Shown: positions 1-7,803, numbered from the stretch's first letter. The stretch: 42,086 bases of DNA from Chloroflexota bacterium (GCA_024275635.1 JAJRYT010000041.1:1-42086); one strand, 5' to 3'. The notes: generated by a model not told the origin, from the sequence alone. A program made the numbers and translations.

Positions 1-1101
1 ACTGTCCGCGTCCACTAATCGCGCCGTGCGCCGTTCGCTCATGTTGCCCAATTCAGTTAACGCCAGCGCCGCATAATCCATGGCAATGGCAATCGGCTCG
101 CCATGAAAATTGCCCGCCGAGATGACGTCGGCCTCGCCTGTCTCCTCGTCCACAAAAATGAGTGGATTATCGTTCACCGAATTCAGCTCAATGTTGATAA
201 CCCATTGGCCGTAGGCGATGGCGTCGCGCACCGCGCCATGAACCTGGGGCACGCAGCGCATAGTGTACGGGTCTTGTACATTGAGCGAGTCCCGTCCACG
301 CACAAGTTGGCTGCCAGCCAGCAAATCGCGCAGGAAGGCGGCGTCATCAATCTGGCGCGGATGGGGGCGGACGGCATGAACGCGGGCATCGAAGGCGCGG
401 TCGGTGCCGTTGAGCGCTTCCAGGCTAAGGCTGGCAGCGATGTCGGCCGTTAATGCCAGGTTAATGGCCCGACGCACCAGCAGCGCTCCCATGCCCACCA
501 TGAAGGTCGTGCCGTTGAGCAGGGCTAATCCTTCTTTGGCTTGCAGTGCGACGGGTTGGAGATTGACGCGCGTGAGGGCGGCACGGCCGTTCATCCTCTC
601 CCCCTCCACAAGCGCCTCCCCCTCTCCAATCAGCGCCAGCGTCATGTGCGCCAGCGGGGCCAGGTCGCCGCTGGCTCCCAGCGACCCCTGCGACGGGATG
701 CAGGGGTAAACGCCCGTGTTGAGCATATCGAGCAGCATCCGGATAATGGACGGCCGTACCCCGGAATGACCCAACGCCAGCGTGTTGGCCCGCACCAGGA
801 GCATCGCCCGCACCACTTCTTCAGACAGCTCCGGCCCCACGCCAACGGCATGGCTGCGTACCAGATTAACCTGCAACTGTTTCACCTGGTCGGCGCTGAT
901 GATTTTGTCTTTGAAACGGCCGAATCCGGTGGTAATACCATACACAACCCGCCCTTCAGCCACAAATTGATCCACCGCCGCCCGCGCCCGTTCGATTTTG
1001 GGCAAGGCAGCGGGATCCAGGATGACGGAACGGCCGTTCTTGGCCACATCCACCACATCATCCACTTTTAGTTCAGTACCGGAAATTGTTAGGGAATTCA
1101 T
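1..1101 (-). CDS. hutH: Histidine ammonia-lyase, 3' end outside window
   Basis: Reading the minus strand from the ATG at 1101 gives an open frame of 367 codons that runs off the left edge. It matches the aromatic amino acid lyase family, whose histidine branch deaminates L-histidine to urocanate in the first step of histidine use. Visible marks are YGITTGFG (residues about 54-61, with the catalytic Tyr) and SQGSLGASGDLAPL, whose Ala-Ser-Gly (about 143-145) cyclises to the MIO cofactor. NSVNDNPL follows near residue 310. The family is usually about 500 residues, so roughly 130-150 C-terminal residues are missing. The gene is divergent from holB. A TATAAT box sits 7 nt before the ATG and no Shine-Dalgarno is visible, so the mRNA is probably leaderless. 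The histidine branch is preferred over phenylalanine or tyrosine lyase from overall similarity. Confidence 0.93.
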   Translation of the reverse strand, partial: MNSLTISGTELKVDDVVDVAKNGRSVILDPAALPKIERARAAVDQFVAEGRVVYGITTGFGRFKDKIISADQVKQLQVNLVRSHAVGVGPELSEEVVRAMLLVRANTLALGHSGVRPSIIRMLLDMLNTGVYPCIPSQGSLGASGDLAPLAHMTLALIGEGEALVEGERMNGRAALTRVNLQPVALQAKEGLALLNGTTFMVGMGALLVRRAINLALTADIAASLSLEALNGTDRAFDARVHAVRPHPRQIDDAAFLRDLLAGSQLVRGRDSLNVQDPYTMRCVPQVHGAVRDAIAYGQWVINIELNSVNDNPLIFVDEETGEADVISAGNFHGEPIAIAMDYAALALTELGNMSERRTARLVDADS

Positions 1102-1108
1102 GAAGGGG

Positions 1109-1137
1109 ATTATAATGCGTGATGCGTCATGCGTCAT
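1109..1137 (-). promoter_or_regulatory. hutH promoter (leaderless type)
   Basis: On the minus strand a perfect TATAAT (1109-1114) lies 7 nt before the hutH ATG, and ATGACG (1132-1137) lies 17 bp upstream of it as a -35 candidate. The -35 candidate falls inside one of the ATGACGCATGAC repeats of the divergent gap. Confidence 0.6.
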
Positions 1138-1193
1138 CATTTCATAACGTCATGACGCATGACAAAACGAGGTGTCACGCATCACGCATGACA
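1115..1193. repeat. Nested inverted repeats between hutH and holB
   Basis: ATGCGTGATGCG (1115-1126) is perfectly inverted at 1178-1189, and GTCATGCGTCAT (1126-1137) is perfectly inverted at 1152-1163. The gap can therefore fold as two stacked 12-bp stems. The words ATGCGTC and ATGACGC recur with a 7-9 bp period. Both divergent promoters take their -35 regions from these repeats. Confidence 0.7.
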
Positions 1194-1217
1194 AAATGGC
1201 GTATCCCGTATTACAAT
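1188..1217 (+). promoter_or_regulatory. holB promoter (leaderless type)
   Basis: ATGACA (1188-1193, five of six matches to TTGACA), an 18-bp spacer and TACAAT (1212-1217). The holB ATG follows only 7 nt after the -10 box and there is no ribosome-binding site, which fits a leaderless mRNA. Confidence 0.55.
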
Positions 1218-1224
1218 ACAGCCC

Positions 1225-2244
1225 ATGAGCAATACCTGGAACCAAATCATCGGCCACGATTGGGCCGTACAGCTTTTGGCCGGCGCGATTGAACACAACC
1301 GCGTCGGCCACGCCTACCTCATCACCGGGCCGGAATATGTGGGCAAAGCAACGCTGGCGCGGACGTTTGCCCAGGCGTTGAATTGCACGGGGAGCGGGGA
1401 GCGGCCGTGCGGTCAATGCCGCGCCTGCCATCTCATCGCCGCTGACCGGCATCCGGACGTGCGCCTGGTGGAACCGGAAGTCAGTGGGCGGGGCAAACTG
1501 ACGCTAAAAATCGAAACGATTCGTGAATTACAAAAAGATTTAAACCTGTCGGCGTATGAAGCGCGGCGCAAGGTCGCCATCCTCACCCGCTTTGACGCAG
1601 CGACGATTGGGGCGTCCAATGCGTTTCTCAAAACGCTGGAGGAGCCGCCGAATAAGGTGGTTTTACTGCTGACAGCGACGGATGCCGATACGCTCTTGCC
1701 CACGATTAGCTCGCGCTGCCGGACGATTGGGTTACGGCCGTTACCCACCGACCTCATCGAACAAGCCTTAACCACCCGCCACCACGTCCCCGATGAGGAC
1801 GCGCATTTGTTGGCCCATCTGGCCGACGGCCGTATCGGTTGGGCGATCCAGGCCGCGGCCGACTCGGCGATTTTAGAAGCCCGCGCCGAACACCTTAACT
1901 GGCTGCGCGAAGCGCTGGACGGCAATCGCGTCGCCCGCTTTGCCCTGGCCGACAAACTGGCCCGCAAACCAGAACTGCTGCCCGCTATTTTGCAAACCTG
2001 GCTCAGTTGGCAGCGCGATTTAACCGTCCTGGCGCAAGGCGTCACCCGCAGCGGCGTTCCCCTCACCAACATTGACCAGCAAACAGAGTTAGAACGGCTG
2101 GCCCGCGCCTGGACGCCGCAACAAGCCCTGGCCAGTCTCAAACAAACCAACCTGGCCCTTTGGCAGCTAGAACGCAACGCCAATACGCGCCTTGTTTTGG
2201 AAAACCTCTTCCTAATCTTCCCGCAACGAGTACATCATGAATAA
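1225..2244 (+). CDS. holB: DNA polymerase III subunit delta' (clamp loader)
   Basis: A 339-residue AAA+ protein typical of the delta' subunit, which helps load the sliding clamp at the replication fork. The N-terminus (about IIGHDWAVQLL) leads into a Walker A-like GPEYVGKATLA (35-45). Four cysteines at about 54, 62, 65 and 68 form the zinc-binding module. The segment around residues 133-143 reads FLKTLEEPP, the clamp-loader sensor region. Length is normal for the family. Its 3' end overlaps the next gene by 8 bp, suggesting translational coupling. The ATG at 1225 was chosen because the alignment starts there and a -10 box lies 7 nt upstream. The bacterial tau/gamma subunit is longer and is excluded by size. 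Confidence 0.93.
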   Translation: MSNTWNQIIGHDWAVQLLAGAIEHNRVGHAYLITGPEYVGKATLARTFAQALNCTGSGERPCGQCRACHLIAADRHPDVRLVEPEVSGRGKLTLKIETIRELQKDLNLSAYEARRKVAILTRFDAATIGASNAFLKTLEEPPNKVVLLLTATDADTLLPTISSRCRTIGLRPLPTDLIEQALTTRHHVPDEDAHLLAHLADGRIGWAIQAAADSAILEARAEHLNWLREALDGNRVARFALADKLARKPELLPAILQTWLSWQRDLTVLAQGVTRSGVPLTNIDQQTELERLARAWTPQQALASLKQTNLALWQLERNANTRLVLENLFLIFPQRVHHE

Positions 2245-2755
2245 GACATTTCGCCTCGGCTCGACATTTGGCCTCAAAATTCTGGCCCAGCCAACGGCCG
2301 TTACCGGCTCCCTCCTTCTCTGGCTCATTTTCAGCTTGGTTGGCTGGCTGTGGCTCGATTTGGGGGTGGGAACGGCCGTCCTCACCGCCCTCATCGCCAC
2401 TTTCCTACACTTCTTCGGGGAATTTTGGCGCCAACTCAGTCACGCCTGGGCCGCAAAGCGCGCCGGCTACCCCATGAGCGGCATCCTGTTCGTCTGGGTT
2501 TTGGCCGCCTCCCTCTACCCCCGCGATGAGCCGGAACTGCCCGCCCGCATCCATATCCGGCGCGCGCTGGGCGGACCGGCGGCCAGCGCGCTCATGACAA
2601 TTTCGTCGGGACTGCTGGCGTGGGCGATACGGCCGTTCGGCAGCCCCATCTACGACCTGGCCCTATTCTTCTTCCTCGACAACCTCCTCGTCTTCACCTT
2701 GGGCGCGTTCCTCCCCCTGGGTTTCACCGATGGCAGTACGCTACTGCGCTATTAG
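2237..2755 (+). CDS. M50 (site-2 protease)-like membrane protein, active site degenerate
   Basis: A 172-residue multi-pass membrane protein with hydrophobic segments at about 22-56, 84-92, 115-132 and 142-160. Its layout follows site-2 proteases (M50). The segment at 65-80 (RQLSHAWAAKRAGYP) aligns with the usual HExxHxxAxRxxGYP helix, GGPAAS (112-117) with the AGPxxN region, and FTDGSTLL (163-170) with the LDGxxLL motif. The first His and the catalytic Glu are replaced by Arg and Gln (R65-Q66-L67-S68-H69), so zinc proteolysis is unlikely. The gene overlaps holB by 8 bp. It could be a regulatory pseudoprotease or simply a membrane protein of convergent pattern. The family assignment is inference from motif spacing. 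Confidence 0.6.
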   Translation: MNKTFRLGSTFGLKILAQPTAVTGSLLLWLIFSLVGWLWLDLGVGTAVLTALIATFLHFFGEFWRQLSHAWAAKRAGYPMSGILFVWVLAASLYPRDEPELPARIHIRRALGGPAASALMTISSGLLAWAIRPFGSPIYDLALFFFLDNLLVFTLGAFLPLGFTDGSTLLRY

Positions 2756-2788
2756 CCCCAACGCAATATTGACAATTAACAACTGACC

Positions 2789-2804
2789 GTTGACAATTGT
2801 CAAC
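2789..2804. promoter_or_regulatory. Perfect 16-bp palindrome abutting a start codon
   Basis: GTTGACAATTGTCAAC is a perfect palindrome ending one base before the ATG at 2806. Related TTGACAATTAAC and TTGACA words lie just upstream (2769-2790). It covers the place where a ribosome-binding site would be, so it could act as an operator or as an RNA hairpin hiding the start; it may also be another member of the short-word repeat arrays. Confidence 0.55.
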
Positions 2805-2805
2805 C

Positions 2806-3579
2806 ATGAACACACCCAATACGCAAGATCTACTCCAATTTGCCCTGGATGCGGCCTGGCAGGCCGGGCGCATCACCCTCGGCTATTTCCAAACCGGCGT
2901 CCGCGCCAGTCGCAAGGCGGATAACACCCCCGTCACCATCGCCGACCGAGAAGCGGAACAAAAAATCCGCCGCCTGATTCAAGAACAATGGCCGGATCAT
3001 GGGATACATGGGGAAGAATACGGCCGTTCCCCCACCACCTCTGGCTACACCTGGCGCATTGACCCAATTGACGGCACCAAATCATTCATCAGCGGCGTGC
3101 CGTTGTACAGCACCCTGCTGGCGCTCATGGACGGGGACAAGGCGCTGCTGGGCGTCATTCACCTGCCGGCCCTAAGCGAAACCGTCTACGCAGTGCGCGG
3201 CGAGGGCTGCTTTTGGAACGGCCGTCGCGCCCGCGTCTCGTCTATTGACCAATTGGAAAATGCGGTGGTTTTGTGCAGCGAGATGGAACGGCAGGAGGAG
3301 TACGGCCGTCAGCAAGCATGGCAGCGCATCGTCAACGCCACCTACGTCCAGCGCACTTGGGGCGATGGCTACGGCTACGCCCTCGTCGCCACCGGCCGCG
3401 CCGAAATCATGGTAGACCCGGCGCTGTCTCCCTGGGATGCCGGTCCGCTGCAAGTTATCATCGAGGAAGCCGGGGGAATCTTCACGGATTGGCAGGGCAA
3501 TTCCACCATCCATGCTGGCGAAGGCATCGCTACCAACAGCGCATTGTTCAAGCAAGTCATGGCGTTAATTGGTAATTAA
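2806..3579 (+). CDS. Inositol monophosphatase family, probably histidinol-phosphatase type
   Basis: A 257-residue soluble phosphatase of the Li-sensitive, Mg-dependent IMPase fold. Metal-binding motifs are GEEYG (about 69-73), IDPIDGTKSFISG (about 88-100) and WDAGPLQVIIEEAGG (about 211-225). The GTKSF form and overall length match HisN-type histidinol-phosphate phosphatases better than classic inositol monophosphatases, but substrate cannot be settled from sequence. The frame continues upstream to a TTG at 2797; the ATG at 2806 is preferred because the alignment starts there. A perfect palindrome abuts this start. No other his genes are adjacent, so a role in histidine synthesis is inference. 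Confidence 0.82.
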   Translation: MNTPNTQDLLQFALDAAWQAGRITLGYFQTGVRASRKADNTPVTIADREAEQKIRRLIQEQWPDHGIHGEEYGRSPTTSGYTWRIDPIDGTKSFISGVPLYSTLLALMDGDKALLGVIHLPALSETVYAVRGEGCFWNGRRARVSSIDQLENAVVLCSEMERQEEYGRQQAWQRIVNATYVQRTWGDGYGYALVATGRAEIMVDPALSPWDAGPLQVIIEEAGGIFTDWQGNSTIHAGEGIATNSALFKQVMALIGN

Positions 3580-3656
3580 TGGTGATTGACTAAAATAAGG
3601 CGCATTCCACAATCATCAATCTTAAACCATCAATAAGTACATTTCATTTCGCAATC

Positions 3657-3685
3657 TTGTAAAGCCCATACCCATACCTTATAAT
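3657..3685 (+). promoter_or_regulatory. Promoter of the M42 peptidase transcript
   Basis: TTGTAA (3657-3662), a 17-bp spacer and a perfect TATAAT (3680-3685). The predicted start of transcription falls at or next to an ATG at 3692, which opens a 22-codon upstream ORF. Confidence 0.6.
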
Positions 3686-3691
3686 CCAGTC

Positions 3692-3760
3692 ATGGTGATA
3701 AATCATGTTGTCTCACCGAGTTTTAATGCCAATCAAGGAGATGCGAGCCATGCTGCCTGA
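3692..3760 (+). CDS. Possible leaderless upstream ORF (22 codons) overlapping the M42 start
   Basis: The ATG at 3692 lies 6 nt after a TATAAT box and opens a short frame (MVINHVVSP at the N-terminus) ending in TGA at 3758-3760. This overlaps the M42 start codon (3750) in another frame. Ribosomes translating it would end right at the M42 start, which has its own AAGGAG. This suggests translational coupling or a leader peptide. It is too short to judge by composition, so it could be chance. Confidence 0.35.
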   Translation: MVINHVVSPSFNANQGDASHAA

Positions 3761-4793
3761 AGTTAATATTGATAAAATGGTCGAATTCCTCGTTGGGCTG
3801 CTCAACACCCCCAGTCCAACCGGCGATACGGATCGGGCCATTCAATACGTCCGCGAAGCATTTGCCGGCCTGCCTTTTTCCATGTCTCAATCACCCAAAG
3901 GGTTTTTAGTAGGCACATGGCCCGGAAAGAAAGCGGACGCGCCGCGCGCGCTGACAGCCCACGTGGATACGTTAGGGGCCATGGTGCGGGAGATAAAGAA
4001 AAACGGCCGCCTCACCCTGACCCAACTTGGCGGCTGGATCTGGTCCTCTGTCGAGGGGGAAGGCGTCACCCTCTTCGCCAGCAACGGGCAAACCTACCGC
4101 GGCACGATCCTACCCAACGCTGCCTCCATCCACGCCCACCCGCGCAAAGAGAGCGCCGCCGCCCGCGATGACAGTAACATGGAAGTTCGCATTGACGCCC
4201 ACACCAGCAGCGAAAAAGAAACGCGCGAACTGGGCATCCGCGTCGGCGACGTCATCGCCTTCGACCCCCGCGTGGAACTGTCTGAAAGCGGTTTCATCCG
4301 CTCCCGCCACCTGGACGACAAGGCCAGCGTCGCCGCCATCTACGGCGCGGTTGCCGCCCTATCCGCCGCCGGACTCAAGCCCAAACAAACCACCGCCATT
4401 CACATCAGCAACTACGAAGAAGTGGGGCACGGCGCGGCCGCCGGTTTTCCAGCTGATTTAACCGAATTGCTCACTGTAGACATGGCCGTCGTCGCCCCCA
4501 AACAAGAATCCGACGAGTACAGCGTAACCATTTGCGCCAAAGATTCGGCAGGGCCGTATCACCTCGGCTTCCGCCGCGAATTGGAAGTATTAGCCAAGAC
4601 TAATAACTTACGGCATGTCACCGACATTTATCCCTACTACGGCTCCGACGGCGAAGCATTCTGGCGCGCCGGTGGCAACGTCCGCGTCGGTCTTGTCGGC
4701 CCTGGCGTTGACGCTTCCCACCATTACGAACGCACCCATCGCGACGCCCTGGAAAACACTGCCAAACTCCTCGCTGCCTATTTGTTGAGTTGA
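3750..4793 (+). CDS. M42 family metallo-aminopeptidase
   Basis: A cytosolic dinuclear-metal aminopeptidase of the M42 (PepA/YsdC/FrvX) family, about 347 residues. Metal and catalytic residues are seen in AHVDTLG (first metal His and Asp), SRHLDDKAS (bridging Asp), YEEVGHGAAAG (catalytic Glu and metal Glu), VDMAVV (metal Asp) and HHYERTH near the C-terminus (metal His). In-frame ATGs occur at 3705, 3741 and 3750; 3750 has AAGGAG at 3735-3740 with ideal 9-nt spacing, and 3741 has none. A short ORF beginning at 3692 ends inside its start region. These enzymes trim peptides to amino acids; some M42 members were first annotated as endoglucanases, which is not supported here. Confidence 0.9.
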   Translation: MLPEVNIDKMVEFLVGLLNTPSPTGDTDRAIQYVREAFAGLPFSMSQSPKGFLVGTWPGKKADAPRALTAHVDTLGAMVREIKKNGRLTLTQLGGWIWSSVEGEGVTLFASNGQTYRGTILPNAASIHAHPRKESAAARDDSNMEVRIDAHTSSEKETRELGIRVGDVIAFDPRVELSESGFIRSRHLDDKASVAAIYGAVAALSAAGLKPKQTTAIHISNYEEVGHGAAAGFPADLTELLTVDMAVVAPKQESDEYSVTICAKDSAGPYHLGFRRELEVLAKTNNLRHVTDIYPYYGSDGEAFWRAGGNVRVGLVGPGVDASHHYERTHRDALENTAKLLAAYLLS

Positions 4794-4808
4794 ACCAGGA
4801 AAAGGAAA

Positions 4809-6575
4809 ATGAAAACAAAAATAACAAATTTGACCATGTTGGGTCTGCTGCTCATGCTTGTTGTCGTTAGCTGCCGGCGCAGCGAACCCGATCCCACACC
4901 TACCCTCCCTACGCCCACCAAAGACATAATCAGGCGCGAACCTGTTAACGGCACAGCTACCGTAGAAAGCATTCAACTCCTGATTTTGGAATCGTTTCCG
5001 GTACAGGTCAACGCCCGCGTGCGCGGCATTTTGCCCGATGGCTGCACAACCATTGACCAGATGACCACCGAACATACCGGCGACACGTTTACCATCACGT
5101 TGACCACCTTTCGTCCGGCCGACGCGATTTGCACCGAAGCCGAAGTGCCTTTTGATGAGGTCATTGGGTTAGATGTATTGGGTTTGGATGCGGGCGCGTA
5201 CACAGTGACGGCCAATGGCGTTAGCGGCACATTTACTTTGGATATAGATAATCGTATCCAGGAAGAACCGGAACCCACTCTGGAACCCAGCCCAACGCCG
5301 GAGCCGGTGGATCCCAATTCGGCAGCCATTAACGGCGAAGTCTGGCATGATTTATGCGCGGTCGTTGGGACTGGTGAAGAGGCGGTTCCTTCTGAAGGTT
5401 GTATCGCTACGGCCGATGGCGAGTCGTTCCAGGCGAATGGGCTGCTGGAGGCTGGGGAACTGGGGTTAGAAGGGGTGATCGTCGGTTTAGGTGAAGGGGA
5501 ATGTCCGGCGGAGGGGTTAGCAACGGCCGTTACCAACAACACCGGCAGTTACACCTTCACCAACCTGGCCGCCGGAATCTACTGCATATCCATTGACGCC
5601 CTGGCCGATCCCAACGACGCCATCCTGCTGCCCGGCGGCTGGACGCTGCCCCAATCAGGCGAAGCCCTCACAACCGTCAACGTGGCGGCCGGCGAAGCGG
5701 TTGGCGGCGTCAATTTCGGCTGGGATTATGAGTTTCTGCCCCTGGCAGAAGTGGATCAAGTCACCTGCACCCGCAGTATCGGCTTTGAGGAAGATTTGAC
5801 CGTACCCGACGATACCGTTTTCGCACCGGGCGCCGCATTCACCAAAAGCTGGCGGCTGCGTAACACAGGAACCTGCCCCTGGATCGAGGGGTACAGCCTC
5901 GTCTTCGTCAACGGCGACCAAATGGGATCGCCGGAAACACAGCCGCTGCCCAAAGTCGTGGCGCCGGGGCAAACAGTTGATATTTCCGTTAACCTGATTG
6001 CGCCGGAAGAAGTGGGCGACTATCTGGGCCGCTGGCAGCTCGGCGACGCCAACGGCGACCTGTTCGGCGTGGGCGGCTTCATTGAGGAGACGATTTACAC
6101 CCGGATTGTGGTGGCGGTTGCCGGGCCAACGCCGGAACCCAATTCGGCCGTGATTGGCGGCGTCGTCTGGGAGGATGTGTGCTTCATCCAGGATGACGGC
6201 GCGCCCTCGCCCGGCTGCGTGGAGACGGAGGAAGACAGCGGCTTCTACATCGCCGACGGCTCGCTGAACTTCAGCGAAGGACGTCTCAGCGATGTGGCGG
6301 TCAGCCTGAGCGCTGGAGCCTGTCCGGAGGATGGGATTGTGCCGGCGTCGAGCGTGATCGCCACGGCAACGACCGGCCCCAACGGCATTTACCGCCTAGA
6401 AGGGCTGGATGGCGGGCTGTACTGTGTCTCGATTGATGCGTTCAGCGATGCCAATGTGGATTTGCTCATTCCCGGCGATTGGACATGGCCGGCGCCAGGC
6501 GTCGGCCGTTTAGGTATTAATTTGGATGCGGGCGAGGAAATTTTGGACGTAGATTTTGGCTGGCAGTATCGGTGA
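4809..6575 (+). CDS. Surface lipoprotein with SdrD-like B domains and an NBR1-type Ig domain
   Basis: A 588-residue exported protein. The N-terminus has a hydrophobic signal ending in a lipobox (VVVSC, Cys at about 22) and a Pro/Thr-rich linker. An unassigned beta domain covers about 50-150, followed by another Pro/Glu linker. A first SdrD/CNA-B-like repeat (about 175-310) ends GSYTFTNLAAGIYCISID and FGWDYEF. An NBR1-type Ig-like domain (about 320-435) carries FTKSWRLRNTGTCPW and YLGRWQL. A second SdrD-like repeat (about 450-588) ends FGWQYR. The two repeats share a DLC/DVC...GC cysteine pattern, possibly disulfides. It probably sits on the outer face of the membrane in adhesion or scaffolding. 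No enzyme motif is seen. An AGGAAAAGGAAA purine run precedes the ATG. Confidence 0.75.
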   Translation: MKTKITNLTMLGLLLMLVVVSCRRSEPDPTPTLPTPTKDIIRREPVNGTATVESIQLLILESFPVQVNARVRGILPDGCTTIDQMTTEHTGDTFTITLTTFRPADAICTEAEVPFDEVIGLDVLGLDAGAYTVTANGVSGTFTLDIDNRIQEEPEPTLEPSPTPEPVDPNSAAINGEVWHDLCAVVGTGEEAVPSEGCIATADGESFQANGLLEAGELGLEGVIVGLGEGECPAEGLATAVTNNTGSYTFTNLAAGIYCISIDALADPNDAILLPGGWTLPQSGEALTTVNVAAGEAVGGVNFGWDYEFLPLAEVDQVTCTRSIGFEEDLTVPDDTVFAPGAAFTKSWRLRNTGTCPWIEGYSLVFVNGDQMGSPETQPLPKVVAPGQTVDISVNLIAPEEVGDYLGRWQLGDANGDLFGVGGFIEETIYTRIVVAVAGPTPEPNSAVIGGVVWEDVCFIQDDGAPSPGCVETEEDSGFYIADGSLNFSEGRLSDVAVSLSAGACPEDGIVPASSVIATATTGPNGIYRLEGLDGGLYCVSIDAFSDANVDLLIPGDWTWPAPGVGRLGINLDAGEEILDVDFGWQYR

Positions 6576-6733
6576 TGGTGAATGGGGAACGGCCGTTTTA
6601 TAAGAGGCAAAGATAATGTCAAATTGTTCCAGTTGCTCTAGAAAAGGGTACATTATATCCTTGCCATGTCAACCCAACGCCCCTTGAAAAGACATATCAG
6701 CCGAGGTTTAGTAGAATCCTGCAAATCTAATTG

Positions 6734-7408
6734 CTACGTATGGTCATCCAATATCAGCGACTCGCCTAGAGCATATAAATCCTTGAGATAACTGTCAACG
6801 GGTGGAGCCGTCTGCCAGCGAATCGCCTCCCAATCAGTCATGGTCGTACTGAGCAAAACGCGGGCTAGAGCAACGGGAAAGATGCCTGCCGCTTTACTTT
6901 GGGCATCGGTAATGGCAGTGGTAATCGAAACATTATGTTGATGGGTTAAAGCCCAAATATCGGCCAGGTCTTTGGGTTCTTGGCGGTTGAGAACGGCCGT
7001 TAACTTATTCGCCAGTAGATTTTCAACGCTGTCCACCCGCCCCAAAATTGGATGGTCTTGAATCGTCCCGATATGGGCGGGAACATCATTAATTAGTTCA
7101 ATTTTCAGCCAGGCCTCATCTTGCGCCAATGTCAAACGCATAAAACGATCATCACGTTGATTAATCTCACATTTCCATGTTGGCTCTTGCGTTAAAGCAA
7201 AAAGAATGCGTTCTCCCCACAGAGAAAAATAAGGATCATCATTGACAAACAAGTCCAGGTCGTCGGAATAACGATGTTGACAATAGGCGCGAGAAACGGC
7301 CGTGCCGCCCGTCAGATAAAATCCTGTGTCCAAACGACTAATGACAGCCAGAACAACATCTTGCAGAGGGTAAAGTCGCTGGTGATAAAAAGCCGCGTTG
7401 TTCGCCAT
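6734..7408 (-). CDS. AbiEii/AbiGii-type nucleotidyltransferase (toxin-like)
   Basis: A 224-residue protein of the MNT-like nucleotidyltransferase fold used by AbiEii toxins. FYLTGGTAVSRAY (about 30-42) and RYSDDLDLFV (about 46-55) give the nucleotide loop and the acidic metal pair. ENLLANKLTAVLNRQEPKDLADIWAL (around 140-165) gives the conserved Lys and Asp. AbiE toxins are GTP-dependent nucleotidyltransferases in phage-defence type IV toxin-antitoxin systems. The start at 7408 follows the stop of the upstream gene by 2 nt; an extension to 7447 overlaps that gene and is rejected. Reverse reading of the 3' side shows no clear terminator. The partner differs from the classic winged-helix AbiEi antitoxin, so defence function is inference. 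Confidence 0.8.
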   Translation of the reverse strand: MANNAAFYHQRLYPLQDVVLAVISRLDTGFYLTGGTAVSRAYCQHRYSDDLDLFVNDDPYFSLWGERILFALTQEPTWKCEINQRDDRFMRLTLAQDEAWLKIELINDVPAHIGTIQDHPILGRVDSVENLLANKLTAVLNRQEPKDLADIWALTHQHNVSITTAITDAQSKAAGIFPVALARVLLSTTMTDWEAIRWQTAPPVDSYLKDLYALGESLILDDHT

Positions 7409-7410
7409 AG

Positions 7411-7704
7411 TTATTGCAAAAGCTCGGGATGATGCCGCGGCAGCCAATCAACGAGAAAATCGAAGGCATCGCGCCGCTGCCGCGAACGAACGGCCGCCCG
7501 CCATTCAGGCCATTTTTGCGCCAACATGCGAAAACCCATCAACCGCCGAATATCCGCATAAGAACCGTATTCCAGCAAACGGACAGCCGCCCATGCCTGA
7601 TCTAATCGCCCTACGCTTTGTTCGCCTTGCAGTAAACCCATAAACTGGTCAGCGGTTAGATCGTAATCCCAAATAAATGGCAACCGTTCATTCTGTGTAC
7701 TCAT
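7411..7704 (-). CDS. Small partner of the AbiEii-type protein, unknown family
   Basis: A 97-residue soluble, helical protein with many Arg and Trp residues (for example WAAVRLLEYGSYADIRRL). It has no signal peptide, membrane segment or recognisable winged helix. It is translated just before the AbiEii-like gene with a 2-nt gap, so the two form one operon. Position suggests the antitoxin or regulator of the pair; this is inferred from context only. It appears leaderless: TATAAT (minus strand, 7712-7717) in the extended form TGCTATAAT lies 7 nt before the ATG. Confidence 0.7.
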   Translation of the reverse strand: MSTQNERLPFIWDYDLTADQFMGLLQGEQSVGRLDQAWAAVRLLEYGSYADIRRLMGFRMLAQKWPEWRAAVRSRQRRDAFDFLVDWLPRHHPELLQ

Positions 7705-7711
7705 GACGGAT

Positions 7712-7720
7712 ATTATAGCA
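7712..7720 (-). promoter_or_regulatory. Extended -10 promoter of the AbiEii-type operon
   Basis: The minus strand reads TGCTATAAT (7712-7720), a perfect extended -10, 7 nt upstream of the ATG at 7704. No good -35 is visible. It is back to back with the fadR-like promoter on the other strand. Confidence 0.6.
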
Positions 7721-7730
7721 TTTTTCTAGC

Positions 7731-7759
7731 TTGACACCTTCGTCAATCTTTGGCATACT
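7731..7759 (+). promoter_or_regulatory. Promoter of the FadR-like regulator
   Basis: A perfect TTGACA (7731-7736), a 17-bp spacer and CATACT (7754-7759, four of six matches). The expected transcription start is at about 7766, the first base of the operator-like palindrome. Confidence 0.65.
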
Positions 7760-7765
7760 ATCGCA

Positions 7766-7782
7766 AACTGGTCAGACCACTT
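7766..7782. promoter_or_regulatory. FadR-type operator (AACTGGTCAGACCACTT)
   Basis: The site has a perfect TGGTC-A-GACCA core (7769-7779) and closely matches the enterobacterial FadR operator pattern (CTGGTCnGACCAG), recalled from the family literature. It overlaps the predicted transcription start of the gene for a GntR/FadR-family protein, so it fits negative autoregulation. It may also affect the divergent promoter 50 bp away. Confidence 0.65.
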
Positions 7783-7803
7783 ACCAACTATAAAGGAACC
7801 ATT

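Noticed and set aside
1413..2183. 256-residue frame antisense to holB
   Set aside because: Arg/Ser-rich shadow of a well supported gene.
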